Shown: positions 47,614 to 57,110, numbered from the stretch's first letter. The stretch is DNA of 64,000 nucleotides from Pseudothauera nasutitermitis (GCF_004801295.1 NZ_SSOC01000003.1:558001-622000), one strand, 5' to 3'. Program-made: numbers and translations. Notes: generated from the letters alone by a model not told the origin.

Positions 47614-47835
47614 ATGGCAGAATCCACCATCACCGCAAAGGGACAAACCACGGTCCCTGCCCGCATCCGGGCGCTCATCGACGCCGCACCCGGCACCCGG
47701 CTGGTGTGGCACGTCATGCCCGACGGAGGGCTTATCGTACGCGCCAAGACCAAGTCGATCCTGGACCTTGCCGGAACGCTGCAAGCGCCTGCAGGCAGGC
47801 ACGTTGCCATCGAAGACATGAATGCCTGGCGCTGA
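47614..47835 (+). CDS. AbrB/MazE-like antitoxin
   Basis: 73 residues from the ATG at 47614, preceded by AGGAGG (47601-47606). The N-terminal STITAKGQTTVPARIRALIDAAPGTRLVWHVMPDGGLIVRAK is the swapped-hairpin AbrB DNA-binding fold. The C-terminal tail (SILDLAGTLQAPAGRHVAIEDMNAWR) should wrap the toxin. The stop overlaps the PIN toxin start by one base (TGATG). Together they form a VapBC-type pair in which this protein represses the operon and blocks the nuclease. Confidence 0.88.
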   Translation: MAESTITAKGQTTVPARIRALIDAAPGTRLVWHVMPDGGLIVRAKTKSILDLAGTLQAPAGRHVAIEDMNAWR

Positions 47836-48236
47836 TGGCGGCGCTTGACACCAACGTTCTGGTCCGCCTGCTCGTCGAAGACGACGTAGCGCAGCTTGCA
47901 GCCGCCAAAAAGCTGATCAGCCAATGCATGAACGCCGGCGAAACGCTCCATGTCCCGGTAACCGTCATGCTTGAGCTTGAATGGGTGCTGCGCTCCAGCT
48001 TCGGTTTTGCCAAAGCCACCGTGGTGCACACCCTCGCGCAGTTGCTGTCGTCCGCGGAACTGACCTTCGAATCAGAAGGGGCCGTGGAACTGGCCCTGGC
48101 CCACTACAGCCAGGGCACCGCCGACTATTCCGACTGCCTGCACGTCGCACTGGCCGGCCAGGCAGGGGAACAACCCTTATGGACCTTCGACAAAGCAGCA
48201 GCAAAAGTAGACGGGGCGCGGCTGTTGCCCGCATAG
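47835..48236 (+). CDS. PIN-domain ribonuclease toxin (VapC-like)
   Basis: 133 residues. The PIN acidic set is visible: Asp5 in ALDTNVLVRLLVEDD, a Glu in MLELEWVLR (about 47-49), Asp97/Asp100 in GTADYSDCLHVALA, and Asp119 in WTFDK. VapC toxins cut RNA, usually tRNA or rRNA, when released from the antitoxin. It is translationally coupled to the AbrB-type gene. The pair lies between the intact ppc 3' end and a second copy of that end. Confidence 0.9.
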   Translation: MAALDTNVLVRLLVEDDVAQLAAAKKLISQCMNAGETLHVPVTVMLELEWVLRSSFGFAKATVVHTLAQLLSSAELTFESEGAVELALAHYSQGTADYSDCLHVALAGQAGEQPLWTFDKAAAKVDGARLLPA

Positions 48237-48465
48237 ACGAAGAAAAGAATCCGGAACCGGGCAACTCGCCGGATCGATCCGCCAAATCGCAGCACCAGTT
48301 CGGCCAGTCGCCGACCTGCCAGATGCAGCGCTTTTCTCCGCTTTCCATGCGGAGATTGAGCGACCGATTCGCCGCAAGGGCCAATCATTCTCCGCGTGAC
48401 GTGCGGTGGATCATTTGGTGGCGCGACACACTACAGCCTTGAGCAGCTACACCGAAGGGGGCAGC

Positions 48466-48600
48466 CTCGACCCGCTCAGCCACGTTCAGGTGGAACTGCT
48501 GCGCCGCCACTGCGAAGCGCACGACGACGAACGCATCCGCCTGGGACTGCTCATCTCGATCAACAACGGGATTGCGGCGGGGTCGCGGAACAGCGGCTGA
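48466..48600 (+). pseudogene. Degenerate duplicate of the ppc 3' end
   Basis: Reads [44 protein letters not shown] and a stop. It corresponds to the last 132 bp of ppc (47409-47540) with an extra Asn codon and a few substitutions (N to S, R to C, L to S). No start codon or ribosome site belongs to it; the open frame begins at 48406 by chance. The stretch 48237-48465 between the PIN gene and this copy shows no gene. It marks a duplication around the toxin-antitoxin pair. Confidence 0.85.
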
Positions 48601-48612
48601 GGCGTAAAGAAG

Positions 48613-48642
48613 ATCGGGGCGAACTCACTTGTTCGCCCCGAT
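48613..48642. terminator. Hairpin terminator downstream of pilE
   Basis: ATCGGGGCGAAC (48613-48624) and GTTCGCCCCGAT (48631-48642) form a perfect 12-bp stem with a 6-nt loop. On the minus strand it follows the pilE stop by 14 bp and is followed by CTTCTTT, so it most likely ends the pilus operon. Confidence 0.7.
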
Positions 48643-48656
48643 GAATGTTTACCTGC

Positions 48657-49061
48657 TTACCAGCACTCGGCTACCGATCCTGTACCGCCCTCGGTTCGGG
48701 TGCCCGTATGGTTCAGGCCGAGCGTGCCACACAGAGTGTCACGCTGCTGTGCTCCCTGCGGCACGGCATTAATGAGATAAGTCGTGGCAGTCGGCTGATT
48801 TGCGGCGAACTGAAACGTATAGAAATTGCCAAGGTCCCCTCTGCAAGAGGTGTTTGGCAAGGCGGCCCCGGCGTAGCTCATGTTGGTCGTGTAGTAACGC
48901 TCCATGAACTGGGACAGCTCCAGCAAGCACCCTGTTGCCAATGCCCGTCGTGTTTTCAGAACGTGTTGCTGATAGCTGGGGTAGGCGATCGAGGCCAGAA
49001 TACCGACGATGACCACCACGATCATCACTTCGATCAACGTAAAACCACGCGAACGCGTCAT
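48657..49061 (-). CDS. pilE: Type IV pilus minor pilin PilE
   Basis: 134 residues. The class III signal is MTRSRGFTLIEVMIVVVIVGILASIAYPSYQQHVLKTRRALA: cleavage after Gly6, Glu5 of the mature chain, then the hydrophobic spine. A small C-terminal head has paired cysteines. The head is too short and the position, after pilY1, too typical for this to be the major pilin, so it is the minor pilin that joins the PilV-W-X-Y1 tip complex. Last gene of the leftward operon, 5 bp after pilY1. Confidence 0.9.
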   Translation of the reverse strand: MTRSRGFTLIEVMIVVVIVGILASIAYPSYQQHVLKTRRALATGCLLELSQFMERYYTTNMSYAGAALPNTSCRGDLGNFYTFQFAANQPTATTYLINAVPQGAQQRDTLCGTLGLNHTGTRTEGGTGSVAECW

Positions 49062-49066
49062 CTCGG

Positions 49067-52000
49067 TTACCTCACGGTTTCACGCCAGAATACGCGGCCC
49101 GTATCGGGGAGCGTGATCTGCGCCTTGCACGCGGCAAGATCAGGATATTCGTTGCAATCCGGCACTTCTGGTTCGGGGCAATCCTCTCCCTCGCAGGGCG
49201 GTTCGCAGTCCTCGCCTTCACAAGGAGGGGTCTCGCCGCCTCCGCTGTCACCGCCAGTACCACCAGAACCACCCACCACGATGCGCCCGCCTACCATGAT
49301 CGGCGTACTCGGTATGCCAATACCAAAATCAACTGAACTGAAATCACCGCCAAGATCGAATGGCGGATACACCAGGCGCCCGCCCGTGAATGGGTTGATG
49401 GCGTTCAGATACCCGCTTCCCCCCGCCACGCAGGGATCTGCGCTGGGTACAAGACTGCTGGCGAGCAAGGTGGCTTCCTGCAGGAAGTACAGCACCGAAC
49501 GGCTCGTAATCCGTTCTCCACTGGTTACATCGAAATCGAGGAACCAGCCTTTTCGGTTCACCATGTCTCCAGCGGTTGCGCTCGCCAGCAGCCGTGCCGC
49601 CTTGCCGTCGACGGTGAGCGAACTATCCGCCCAGGTCCGCTCGACAAGGATGTTGTTTTCCGTGCGGTGATTGCCGATACGATTCGTGCCGTCGTCGATC
49701 AGGCCGTACCAGGATTGCACCTGCGTGCTGACCGGGTCGGAGGCATAGATATAGCGACCGGTGCCGAACAAAACGAAGCGTTTGCCATAGTGTGTGCTGC
49801 CTGGCACGGTATTGAGCGCCGTGGTGAGCTGGGCACTGATCGGCTGTGCAGCCCCATCCGGATCCCGGGCAGTAAAAAGCGGAAGAGGGCTGCCACCACT
49901 GTTCCGATAATGCGAACGCCATGAATCGACACTGCCGCTCAGGTCGAAACGCCACACATTGCCGAGTTCATCGCCGGCATACACGGTATCAATCCGGCCA
50001 TTGAGATTACGGTCGACAAGCGTGGGAGCGGACAGGCCGTTGCTGCCATTGACCCCGGTGTCGAGCTTTTTCAGGAGCGCGCCGCTCGACAGATCGAAGA
50101 CATACAATACCGCACCGGCATTGGGGCTGTTGTTGCCGTTCCCCACGATCACGACGGCGTTGCCGTTCTCCAGTTGCGCGATCTGCGGAACCCCCAGGAC
50201 GAAACCCAGGTCGTTATCCGCCGCGCCGCTGTATTCCCACAGCACGTCATCCTCGTCAAAATCATCTGGATCCGTCACATCCAGCGCGAACAACCCACGC
50301 GCACCACGCCCGGTAGAGCCGACCAGGATGTTCCTGTCGCCGCTCCATGTGCGCTTTGGAGAAACGGCAATCTCCCCATCCACGAACCAGGTGTGTACAT
50401 ACTCGGGATCGGCAAGTCGCGGAAGCTTCGAAAAAATGTGGCTGGGAATGTATGCAAAGTGCTCAACCCCGGTTTCAGCATCGAACGCATGCAGCATGCC
50501 GTCATTCGCGCCGATGTATACCGTGTTGGAATCGGCGACATAGTACGGCGACGAATGCACCATATCCCCCAGTGGCCGACCGCTGCCGGCCAATAGCGGC
50601 AGGCGGCTGCGCAGGGCGCCGCCATTACGGATCTCCTGGCTGGTGTCTCCGCGCAAATAGTTCAGCACACTCTCGCTACCGAGGACGTTCTGCTGCGCGG
50701 TCGACAATCCGCTCCAGAGAAACTGGACGGCGCCATCGCCCGCGCTATTGCGTGTATAGATCGTGCGTGAGTTGGCGGCGGGAAGCTGCTCGGAGGCGTG
50801 CCAAAGCGGCGTTTCCACAACGCCGCTCGCATCCACCGTGTAAGCGGTCAACTCGCCGTTCCAGCTGTCGCTGAAACGAGCTCGGAAAATCCGGCTGTCA
50901 CTACGCAGTTCCTGGCCATTCGCGGCGATATTGCTGATGCTGGTGGTGCGGGAAATGATGCTTTCGAAACTCGCCCGGAGCGCATCGTAAAGACCCAGTG
51001 GGTTCTGGACGAGGAAATAGGTATCCGGCACGCCATCTCCATCGGAATCCCATTCGACCAGTTGGTCGGGCCGGCTGTTGTTGTTGCGGTCGACGAATCC
51101 GCCCCATTTCGCGGCATACCACAAGGGGTCCTTGAGCAAACTGGCGGAAGAAGAGCCGGGCCCGAAGAAACGTTCGCTGTATGCTCTATCCCCCACGCAA
51201 ACATCGTAACTTCCGTGCCCTGATTGTTTCCGGACGCAGGGCAGGCGGCTGCAAGCCGCCGGAGGGCTGGTAACGTCGCAGGCACCGGGGTCCATGTCCG
51301 GCGGTACGTTCAGGTAGTAATACTGGTCGTTGTGTTCATCCTGCACGACTAGATAGACCCCATCCTTGGTCGTACCGGAGATCACGTAACCCATGCTGTG
51401 CTTGATGCCGCCCTCCTCGTACTCGGGCGTCAGCCTGACACGCAAGCGGCCATCCGCCTCCACGGCAATCTCATAAACCACGATTGCATCCATGTCGTGG
51501 TCCGCACCCTGTTCGACGTCCTCGAAGTTGACGCGGAAGCGGGCGTAGTACCGGCCATCATTCACCGATGCATCGGCATCCTCAGCGGAGGAATTGGCAA
51601 TCGTATCAACGTAGAAGTCGACGATCTGGTTGGTCGGCTGGAAGTTCCCCTTGGCGTTCGAAATGGAACTCCCGCCAACCGATTTCGCAAAAGGCACCAA
51701 CGTAATGGTCGTGCCTCCCAGGGGCACTTCGATCTTCGGCAGCGGAGAACTGAGCACGACCGCATAGGTATCCACCGTCTGCCTGCCGCTGAGATCCGGG
51801 CGCAAATCGGTGGATTTGCCAAAATAGGCAACGGCGGCGGAATAATAGCTGCCCTGCTTTGTCGGCTCCTCCGGTGCGAGTCCTCGAATCGTTCCAAGCG
51901 AGGTGACATCCTTCGCGGTCGGTGCGCCGTCATAAACATCCTCGGATTGGCCGATATAACGCAGGCCCGCGATGTCGCCCTCGTAACCCGTGATGGTCGC

Positions 52001-53455
52001 GGCGATCTGCGAAACACTCAAGCCGCTAAGATCGCCGGAGAAACTACCAAACGCGGACCCCGGCAATTGATCCGAATCGAAGGACGGATTGATCCCGGAA
52101 ACCACCAGCATGTTCGGCCGCGCGCACCAATGCGCACTGGCCGCACTGCCCGTCTCATAAGGGTCATCCCAGGTGGCGACGGGCAAACCGATGTGCTGAT
52201 CGTGGCTGCCCGATGTCGCATATGCCGAGGTGGCGGATTTCTTGCCGGCGAAATACCTGAGGGTCTCGTACATCATCTCACCGATCGGATTACCCCAGTC
52301 GACGAACTCACCCTCCTGCATCGCCCGGGTCGTGACCCACCCGCCTCGGTAGGAGTTATCGGTACGGCCGTTATTGAAATCCCTGATGCGCAGACTGTTC
52401 AAAGTTTTGACAATCGTTGCATTATCCGTAAACACCCCCGTGCTCTGATTCACTTCAGAACGGAATGAGGACACCACCTTGCGCAGCACGCCCCCGGACA
52501 TATTCTTGTTATAGCTGCCGGTCAACAGGCCAAAGTACATCGCCTCGTTCTCGCCATACTCGTGCAGCAGCCCGGTCGGCTTGTAATTCCCGTTGGGATA
52601 GCGTTTGCATCCAGCATTGAAGCTTGCGGTACACACCTCTACGCGTACGGTATAGTCTGCCCGCGTACCATTATGGTTGCTTGAAGCAGCAAGAACGGGA
52701 CGCTCGGACGAGGCCCACTGCCACACGCGTGTATTTTGGCTGTTGGTGATAACCCGCAGCAGTGGCGCACGGTCACTACAATCGCTTAGCGTGCTGCAAT
52801 CGACACCATCGGTTGCAGTCAAACTGCCAAAGAAATGCCTGCGCGTACCACTACCGCTCGGCTGGGAAAGCGGCGTGTAGTCACTGATCAGATAACCGTC
52901 CACCGCGAGACTGGTGTATTCCTTGGCCCAGGAATGGGCATCCTGCGGGATGTAAGCGCGGCGCAGCACGGTCTGGGTCGACGTATCGACCTCGCGCATA
53001 CCCCCGTAGAAAACCTTGCGCAACGCATCGATCCGGCTTGTGGTGACATAGTTCAGCCAGTTCCCGGACCATTTCCCCGGACATTTCCCAAGCTCTCCAG
53101 CGGCGGAATCAGGACTGAACAAGTCGGTCGTGGCACGTCCACCGGAATGGGTGTAGCACAGATCGGAATCAAACAGGCCGTAGTACGTGATATTCGGTTT
53201 GAAGCGGACATCCAGAATGCCATCCCCATCGAGATCGCTCGCGTCGTTATACGCCTCATAGAACAGCGTATGGTCCCGTCCAACCGTGAGCATGGTCATC
53301 GGCACGGAAACCTGCGAGGTAATCAGCGGCGTCTCCGGAATTACCTGTGCATTCACGGAGGTCTGTGCCGCGCACAAGGCCGACGTGGCAGCGCAAAGCA
53401 CCGCGATCCGCTTGAACGGACTGAGTATTTGGCGAGAAACAGGATGTGTTGCCAT
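49067..53455 (-). CDS. pilY1: Type IV pilus tip-associated protein PilY1/PilC
   Basis: 1462 residues with a signal peptide (about 1-36). The N-terminal half starts VPMTMLTVGRDHTLFYEAYNDASDLDGDGILDVRF, and a seven-bladed propeller in the C-terminal half contains NDGMLHAFDAETGVEHFAYIPS and the calcium loop DRNLNGRIDTVYAGD. Two further Asp-rich loops (DLDGDGILD, DSDGDGVPD) look calcium-binding. The end carries a Gly/Ser stretch and two PPCEGEDC-type repeats. It caps the pilus, supporting adhesion, surface sensing and pilus extension. No pilY2 lies between it and pilE. Confidence 0.93.
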   Translation of the reverse strand: MATHPVSRQILSPFKRIAVLCAATSALCAAQTSVNAQVIPETPLITSQVSVPMTMLTVGRDHTLFYEAYNDASDLDGDGILDVRFKPNITYYGLFDSDLCYTHSGGRATTDLFSPDSAAGELGKCPGKWSGNWLNYVTTSRIDALRKVFYGGMREVDTSTQTVLRRAYIPQDAHSWAKEYTSLAVDGYLISDYTPLSQPSGSGTRRHFFGSLTATDGVDCSTLSDCSDRAPLLRVITNSQNTRVWQWASSERPVLAASSNHNGTRADYTVRVEVCTASFNAGCKRYPNGNYKPTGLLHEYGENEAMYFGLLTGSYNKNMSGGVLRKVVSSFRSEVNQSTGVFTDNATIVKTLNSLRIRDFNNGRTDNSYRGGWVTTRAMQEGEFVDWGNPIGEMMYETLRYFAGKKSATSAYATSGSHDQHIGLPVATWDDPYETGSAASAHWCARPNMLVVSGINPSFDSDQLPGSAFGSFSGDLSGLSVSQIAATITGYEGDIAGLRYIGQSEDVYDGAPTAKDVTSLGTIRGLAPEEPTKQGSYYSAAVAYFGKSTDLRPDLSGRQTVDTYAVVLSSPLPKIEVPLGGTTITLVPFAKSVGGSSISNAKGNFQPTNQIVDFYVDTIANSSAEDADASVNDGRYYARFRVNFEDVEQGADHDMDAIVVYEIAVEADGRLRVRLTPEYEEGGIKHSMGYVISGTTKDGVYLVVQDEHNDQYYYLNVPPDMDPGACDVTSPPAACSRLPCVRKQSGHGSYDVCVGDRAYSERFFGPGSSSASLLKDPLWYAAKWGGFVDRNNNSRPDQLVEWDSDGDGVPDTYFLVQNPLGLYDALRASFESIISRTTSISNIAANGQELRSDSRIFRARFSDSWNGELTAYTVDASGVVETPLWHASEQLPAANSRTIYTRNSAGDGAVQFLWSGLSTAQQNVLGSESVLNYLRGDTSQEIRNGGALRSRLPLLAGSGRPLGDMVHSSPYYVADSNTVYIGANDGMLHAFDAETGVEHFAYIPSHIFSKLPRLADPEYVHTWFVDGEIAVSPKRTWSGDRNILVGSTGRGARGLFALDVTDPDDFDEDDVLWEYSGAADNDLGFVLGVPQIAQLENGNAVVIVGNGNNSPNAGAVLYVFDLSSGALLKKLDTGVNGSNGLSAPTLVDRNLNGRIDTVYAGDELGNVWRFDLSGSVDSWRSHYRNSGGSPLPLFTARDPDGAAQPISAQLTTALNTVPGSTHYGKRFVLFGTGRYIYASDPVSTQVQSWYGLIDDGTNRIGNHRTENNILVERTWADSSLTVDGKAARLLASATAGDMVNRKGWFLDFDVTSGERITSRSVLYFLQEATLLASSLVPSADPCVAGGSGYLNAINPFTGGRLVYPPFDLGGDFSSVDFGIGIPSTPIMVGGRIVVGGSGGTGGDSGGGETPPCEGEDCEPPCEGEDCPEPEVPDCNEYPDLAACKAQITLPDTGRVFWRETVR

Positions 53456-53502
53456 GATGGCTCTCGGCGAGAATACGGGGGGTTGGCCCGGATAGTTTGT
53501 TT

Positions 53503-53985
53503 TCAGGGTCTGGTGACGTAAATCGTCTGCAACTCGACACTGGCCCGGTCATTATCGGAACTGCGCGCGGTAATGCGGTAACGCTTGCAGTTTGCTTCTT
53601 CGGTGTTTCCCTGCCGTATGTCGCCCGAGCAAGGGAAATACCCATCGTGCTCATCATCCTCGGAATCCAGCCACTCGACCCGGTACGTCAGATTCGCAGG
53701 CGGCGTGGCATTCCCAGCATTGCCCGCCGCCAAAAGCAGAGCCCCCACATCGACGGCCTGCCAGTTAACGTCGTCATAGACATCATTTCTGGCGTCAGCC
53801 TCTCCAAGCCGCAGCGCGGCCTCCGCCGCCTGGAATGCCAGGGCCCGGTCAAAGGTATTCGCGGTCATGCGCTCCTCCATTGTCACGGTACGCACGCTGG
53901 AGAGGCCGAGCAGGGTCAATACGACGAGAATGATCAGTGCGACGATGAGCGCGATGCCACGCTGTGCGGAAGAAGATAGGCGCAT
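53503..53985 (-). CDS. pilX: Type IV pilus minor protein PilX
   Basis: 160 residues from the ATG at 53985, chosen because AGAAGG lies just upstream; an ATG at 54003 is also in frame. The N-terminus RGIALIVALIILVVLTLLGLSSVRTVTMEERMTANTFDRALAFQAAEAALRLGEAD is the PilX_N pattern (non-standard pilin helix with Met-Thr-Ala-Asn and the AAEAAL block). The C-terminal part is the PilX/PilW cysteine-containing head. It starts 11 bp after pilW and precedes pilY1. Confidence 0.92.
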   Translation of the reverse strand: MRLSSSAQRGIALIVALIILVVLTLLGLSSVRTVTMEERMTANTFDRALAFQAAEAALRLGEADARNDVYDDVNWQAVDVGALLLAAGNAGNATPPANLTYRVEWLDSEDDEHDGYFPCSGDIRQGNTEEANCKRYRITARSSDNDRASVELQTIYVTRP

Positions 53986-53995
53986 GCAGTTCCTT

Positions 53996-55045
53996 CTAGT
54001 CATTGACCCACTCCCTGTGGCGCAGGCTGACGACCTGGGTCAGCGTACGCTGCAGATTGTTCCCGTCCGCACCCACCGCATCCAGTGATTCGAGCGTGAG
54101 ATCGACACGCACGGCGGTGACCAATCTACCTTCGGGGCCATTGGCCCAGACTTCCGTACCGTTCGCGGTCGCGTGCAGTTGAGCGATATCGCGGTAGGTT
54201 TCGGCAGCAACGTTCCCCGAGCGCGTCAGGTACGTGATCTGCATATTCACCACCCCTTCCGCTATCTCCTGCATCCCGCCTTGAACGGTGGTTCCTGCAG
54301 TTGCATCGTTCGTGCTGATGATGCGGTACAGGGAGCGCCCACCACGGCCGTTGTCACGAACCAGCCATACGGAAGTCGAAAGTTTTCCGATCAGCCCGTC
54401 ATCGTCGAGTCCATCCGAAAACGCGCCATCAAATACCGAGGACAGATCGACACCATTGGCATATCCCATTTGGTTTCCATTGACGTTCGCCACTTCGAAG
54501 AGCATGGAGCGTTTGTGATCGCAAGCCATCAGTACATCACCGACTGCGAAACCATGCGCAGCACCCAGGTCGAAGATCCGCCCGGCAACATCCTGGCTCG
54601 CATAGCCGAGGGTTTCGTGCAGCGATGCGGTGCGCAGCATGAGCGCATCGCTGCCATTGACCTGCTGGGCAGCCGCGACTCCCGCCGGCAGGGGGTAATC
54701 CGGATCGCCGAGTCGATAGCCCACCAGGCCACCTTCGGTAATCCCATGTTCGCCCGGCCACCTCATCCAGACCGATTGCGGGTTGCCCGTAACGATTTGA
54801 TTTGTGAAGTAACCGCTTCGACCGCAGGGCATGCCCCCGGCCTCGCGGATATCCCGCGCCATCAACTCGAAGGCAATCCGCACGCTGTCCTGCATGCGGG
54901 CGAGGTTTTCAGTCAGTCTGTAGGTTTGACGCTGGGCGACATAGACGCTGCTGACCCCGAGCACCAGCAGCAAGCCAAGCGCCAACGCGACCATGAGCTC
55001 CACCAGGGTGAAACCATTGCGGGGAGAGCGGACAAGATGGGCCAT
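53996..55045 (-). CDS. pilW: Type IV pilus minor pilin PilW
   Basis: 349 residues. NGFTLVELMVALALGLLLVLGVSSVYVAQRQTYRLTENLARMQDSVRIAFELMARDIREAGGMPCG is the PilW start, with prepilin cleavage after Gly11. The large head domain is typical of this pilin. It is part of the tip-priming complex with PilV, PilX, FimT/FimU, PilE and PilY1. Five bases separate it from pilV. Confidence 0.93.
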   Translation of the reverse strand: MAHLVRSPRNGFTLVELMVALALGLLLVLGVSSVYVAQRQTYRLTENLARMQDSVRIAFELMARDIREAGGMPCGRSGYFTNQIVTGNPQSVWMRWPGEHGITEGGLVGYRLGDPDYPLPAGVAAAQQVNGSDALMLRTASLHETLGYASQDVAGRIFDLGAAHGFAVGDVLMACDHKRSMLFEVANVNGNQMGYANGVDLSSVFDGAFSDGLDDDGLIGKLSTSVWLVRDNGRGGRSLYRIISTNDATAGTTVQGGMQEIAEGVVNMQITYLTRSGNVAAETYRDIAQLHATANGTEVWANGPEGRLVTAVRVDLTLESLDAVGADGNNLQRTLTQVVSLRHREWVND

Positions 55046-55050
55046 GAGCT

Positions 55051-55512
55051 TTACAGTCGGCTGGTAAATGAAAAGGTCTGCGCATTACCACCCGCCATGG
55101 CGCGTTCATCGTTCCATTGGATGTAGATGGTGCAGACATTGTTGGCCACGCAGGCAATCCGGGCGCATGTGGAGTCGACATTGCCCAGTTGATCCTTGAG
55201 TGACTGGAACCATATATTTAGATCCCTGGAGCGGCGGTCGCCCCCGGCACCGGGTACCGCGCAGGTCATGTTATTGCCGGTGTCGTAGCTTGCCGCCCGA
55301 TTGGCTCGCATGGCATCGAGCATCAGATAACTCAGCATGACGGCCTGCGTGCGCTGGTAGCTGCTCTGATTGTTCTTGGTCGCGTTGATCTGCAACGCCG
55401 CCATGCCCAGCAGGCCCACGGACAGCACGACGACCGCTATCAGCACCTCCAGCAGACTGAAACCACCTTCGCCCTGTCCAGCATTGCGGGCCCGCGAGAA
55501 CCTATTCGACAC
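55051..55512 (-). CDS. pilV: Type IV pilus minor pilin PilV
   Basis: 153 residues. GGFSLLEVLIAVVVLSVGLLGMAALQINATKNNQSSYQRTQAVMLSYLMLDAMRANR is the PilV signature, with prepilin cleavage after the second Gly of GGFSL. The start overlaps the 3' end of the fimT-type gene by 11 bp, so translation is probably coupled. Confidence 0.93.
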   Translation of the reverse strand: MSNRFSRARNAGQGEGGFSLLEVLIAVVVLSVGLLGMAALQINATKNNQSSYQRTQAVMLSYLMLDAMRANRAASYDTGNNMTCAVPGAGGDRRSRDLNIWFQSLKDQLGNVDSTCARIACVANNVCTIYIQWNDERAMAGGNAQTFSFTSRL

Positions 55513-55990
55513 GAATACCTCCAGCGGTAATGACGATGGTTCTGGTTATTCCATCTTGAGTGAGTTCAAGCTCCCCATCGTTATTCAAGGCAGACAGCCC
55601 TCCTGCACGAAAACTCAGGCAATCATGGTCCGCCAGATCAGCGCCATCCAGACCGTCGGTATCAGTATCGATGCCGTTGCGCACCTCCCCTTCCCGGAAG
55701 TTGTTCATGGGCACCGCAGTGTCCCCGACCACCCATGCGCCTGAATCTGCGATGCAGAAGCGTGTTGTTGCATTGCGCCGAATGGCTTCGCTCCTGGCAA
55801 AATGCAGCGCCGCCACCAGTTCGTTGGTGGACGCACTGAGCCGGTTGCGTGCCACCATGCCCTGGAAGGACGGGACGGCAATTGCTGCAAGAATGGCCAG
55901 CACGACGAGCGTCACCATAAGCTCGATGAGCGTGAAACCTCGAATACCGGTTTGCGCCGGGCAACAAAAAAGTATGGGTTTGGCTGACAT
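55502..55990 (-). CDS. FimT/FimU-type minor pilin (GspH family)
   Basis: 162 residues from the ATG at 55990 (ATG 56008 is also in frame). The prepilin start is GIRGFTLIELMVTLVVLAILAAIAVPSFQGMVARNRLSASTNELVAALHFARSEAIRRN, followed by a GspH/FimT head (RFCIADSGAWVVG). First gene of the leftward minor-pilin operon. In Pseudomonas this position is held by fimT or fimU; the sequence alone does not separate the two. Only 67 bp separates it from the divergent sensor kinase gene. Confidence 0.88.
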   Translation of the reverse strand: MSAKPILFCCPAQTGIRGFTLIELMVTLVVLAILAAIAVPSFQGMVARNRLSASTNELVAALHFARSEAIRRNATTRFCIADSGAWVVGDTAVPMNNFREGEVRNGIDTDTDGLDGADLADHDCLSFRAGGLSALNNDGELELTQDGITRTIVITAGGIRVE

Positions 55991-55992
55991 CG

Positions 55993-56001
55993 CGGTTCGT
56001 T
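55993..56001. promoter_or_regulatory. Possible AlgR site between fimT and algZ
   Basis: CGGTTCGTT matches the Pseudomonas AlgR core CCGTTCGTC in seven of nine positions. It lies in the 67-bp gap between the minor-pilin operon and the algZ-like gene, immediately upstream of the fimT-type start. Suggestive only. Confidence 0.3.
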
Positions 56002-56057
56002 CTACCATGGCATTCGGATGGAACTTAACGCACAGGGCAAAGCCAGAACAGGCGAAC

Positions 56058-57104
56058 ATGGACGGGCGGTCGTTTTTCTCCGACAGACGGCAGGCGGTGA
56101 TCTGGCAGCGTGGCTGTCGGGTGGAGGGGCTGCTGCTATGCATCGCCCTGGGCATCGGTGTTGCCGCCCTGCTGGCGGTGGCGCCTGGGGCGCCGGGCAA
56201 CCGCTTGGAACGCTTCGGTCTGTTCGGCTTTTTTGCGTTGTGGGTGGTATTACCCTGGTACCTCGTTTCCTGTGCTTTGCTGCGCACCTGGCGCGTACAC
56301 CCGGCACTGAAAGCGGGCACGGCTCTGCTCATACTGTTTGCTTGGTCCCTGTCCGTGGGGGCAGCCACCTTCGCACTGATTGAACCGCTGGGACTCATCG
56401 ATACGACTTTCCAGCAATTTCTCGGCGATGTCGCCATACTCGGCGTCATCCTGGTGGCAATCCTGTTTCTGGTCGGCTGGCAGGCCGCGTGGCTGTGGCA
56501 CTGGCGCTTGCGCTCTTCCGCAGCCGAGGCACAGGCACTGGGCGCACGCCTGCAGCCACACTTTCTGTTCAACAGCCTCAACGGCATCAGCGAACTGGTC
56601 GCTACCGACGCGGCCCGCGCGGAAAGCATGATCGAGGCCCTCTCCCGCATGCTGCGCGCCCATCTTGATAGCGGTTCGATCGTGCTGCTATCACAGGAAC
56701 TTGCCTTGGTGCGTGACTATCTGGCGCTGGAGTCGATGCGCCTCGGTGACCGCCTGCAAGTCGCCTGGAAAGTCGCCGGCGGTCTACCCGATCCAGCCGT
56801 GCCCTCATTCTGCGTACAGACGTTGGTCGAGAATGCGGTACGCCATGGCGTCGCACACATGCCCAATGGAGGAGAGCTCCGCATCGAGTTGAGCACGGAC
56901 TCCCGGCAACTGCATGTCGAGATTGACAACGATCTGCCCGAACACGGCGCTGACCGAGTTGCCCAGGGCGCCGTCGGAATTGGCCTGCCGAGCGCGCGAG
57001 CGCGTCTGGCCGAATTCTTCGGCACCACGGCGACGCTCGAAACCCGCCAGGCTGACGGGCGGTTCCTGGCGCGGCTCAGCCTGCCCTTGGCCAAGGACAA
57101 GTAG
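56058..57104 (+). CDS. algZ: AlgZ/FimS-type sensor histidine kinase (LytS-like)
   Basis: 348 residues from the ATG at 56058; the frame is open upstream but there overlaps the divergent pilin gene. About four membrane helices (30-160) precede a His_kinase domain with the phosphoacceptor region LGARLQPHFLFNSLNGISELVATDAARAESMIEALSRMLRAHL and an ATPase domain (VQTLVENAVRHGVAHMPNGG, GIGLPSARARLAEFFG). It is cotranscribed with the LytTR regulator 6 bp downstream. In Pseudomonas the pair controls the fimU-pilVWXY1Y2E operon, which here is the divergent neighbour. Confidence 0.87.
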   Translation: MDGRSFFSDRRQAVIWQRGCRVEGLLLCIALGIGVAALLAVAPGAPGNRLERFGLFGFFALWVVLPWYLVSCALLRTWRVHPALKAGTALLILFAWSLSVGAATFALIEPLGLIDTTFQQFLGDVAILGVILVAILFLVGWQAAWLWHWRLRSSAAEAQALGARLQPHFLFNSLNGISELVATDAARAESMIEALSRMLRAHLDSGSIVLLSQELALVRDYLALESMRLGDRLQVAWKVAGGLPDPAVPSFCVQTLVENAVRHGVAHMPNGGELRIELSTDSRQLHVEIDNDLPEHGADRVAQGAVGIGLPSARARLAEFFGTTATLETRQADGRFLARLSLPLAKDK

Positions 57105-57110
57105 CCCGAG

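Noticed and set aside
48406..48600. A 64-codon gene after the PIN toxin
   Set aside because: Its last 45 codons are a copy of the ppc end and it lacks a ribosome site. It is better called a duplicate fragment.
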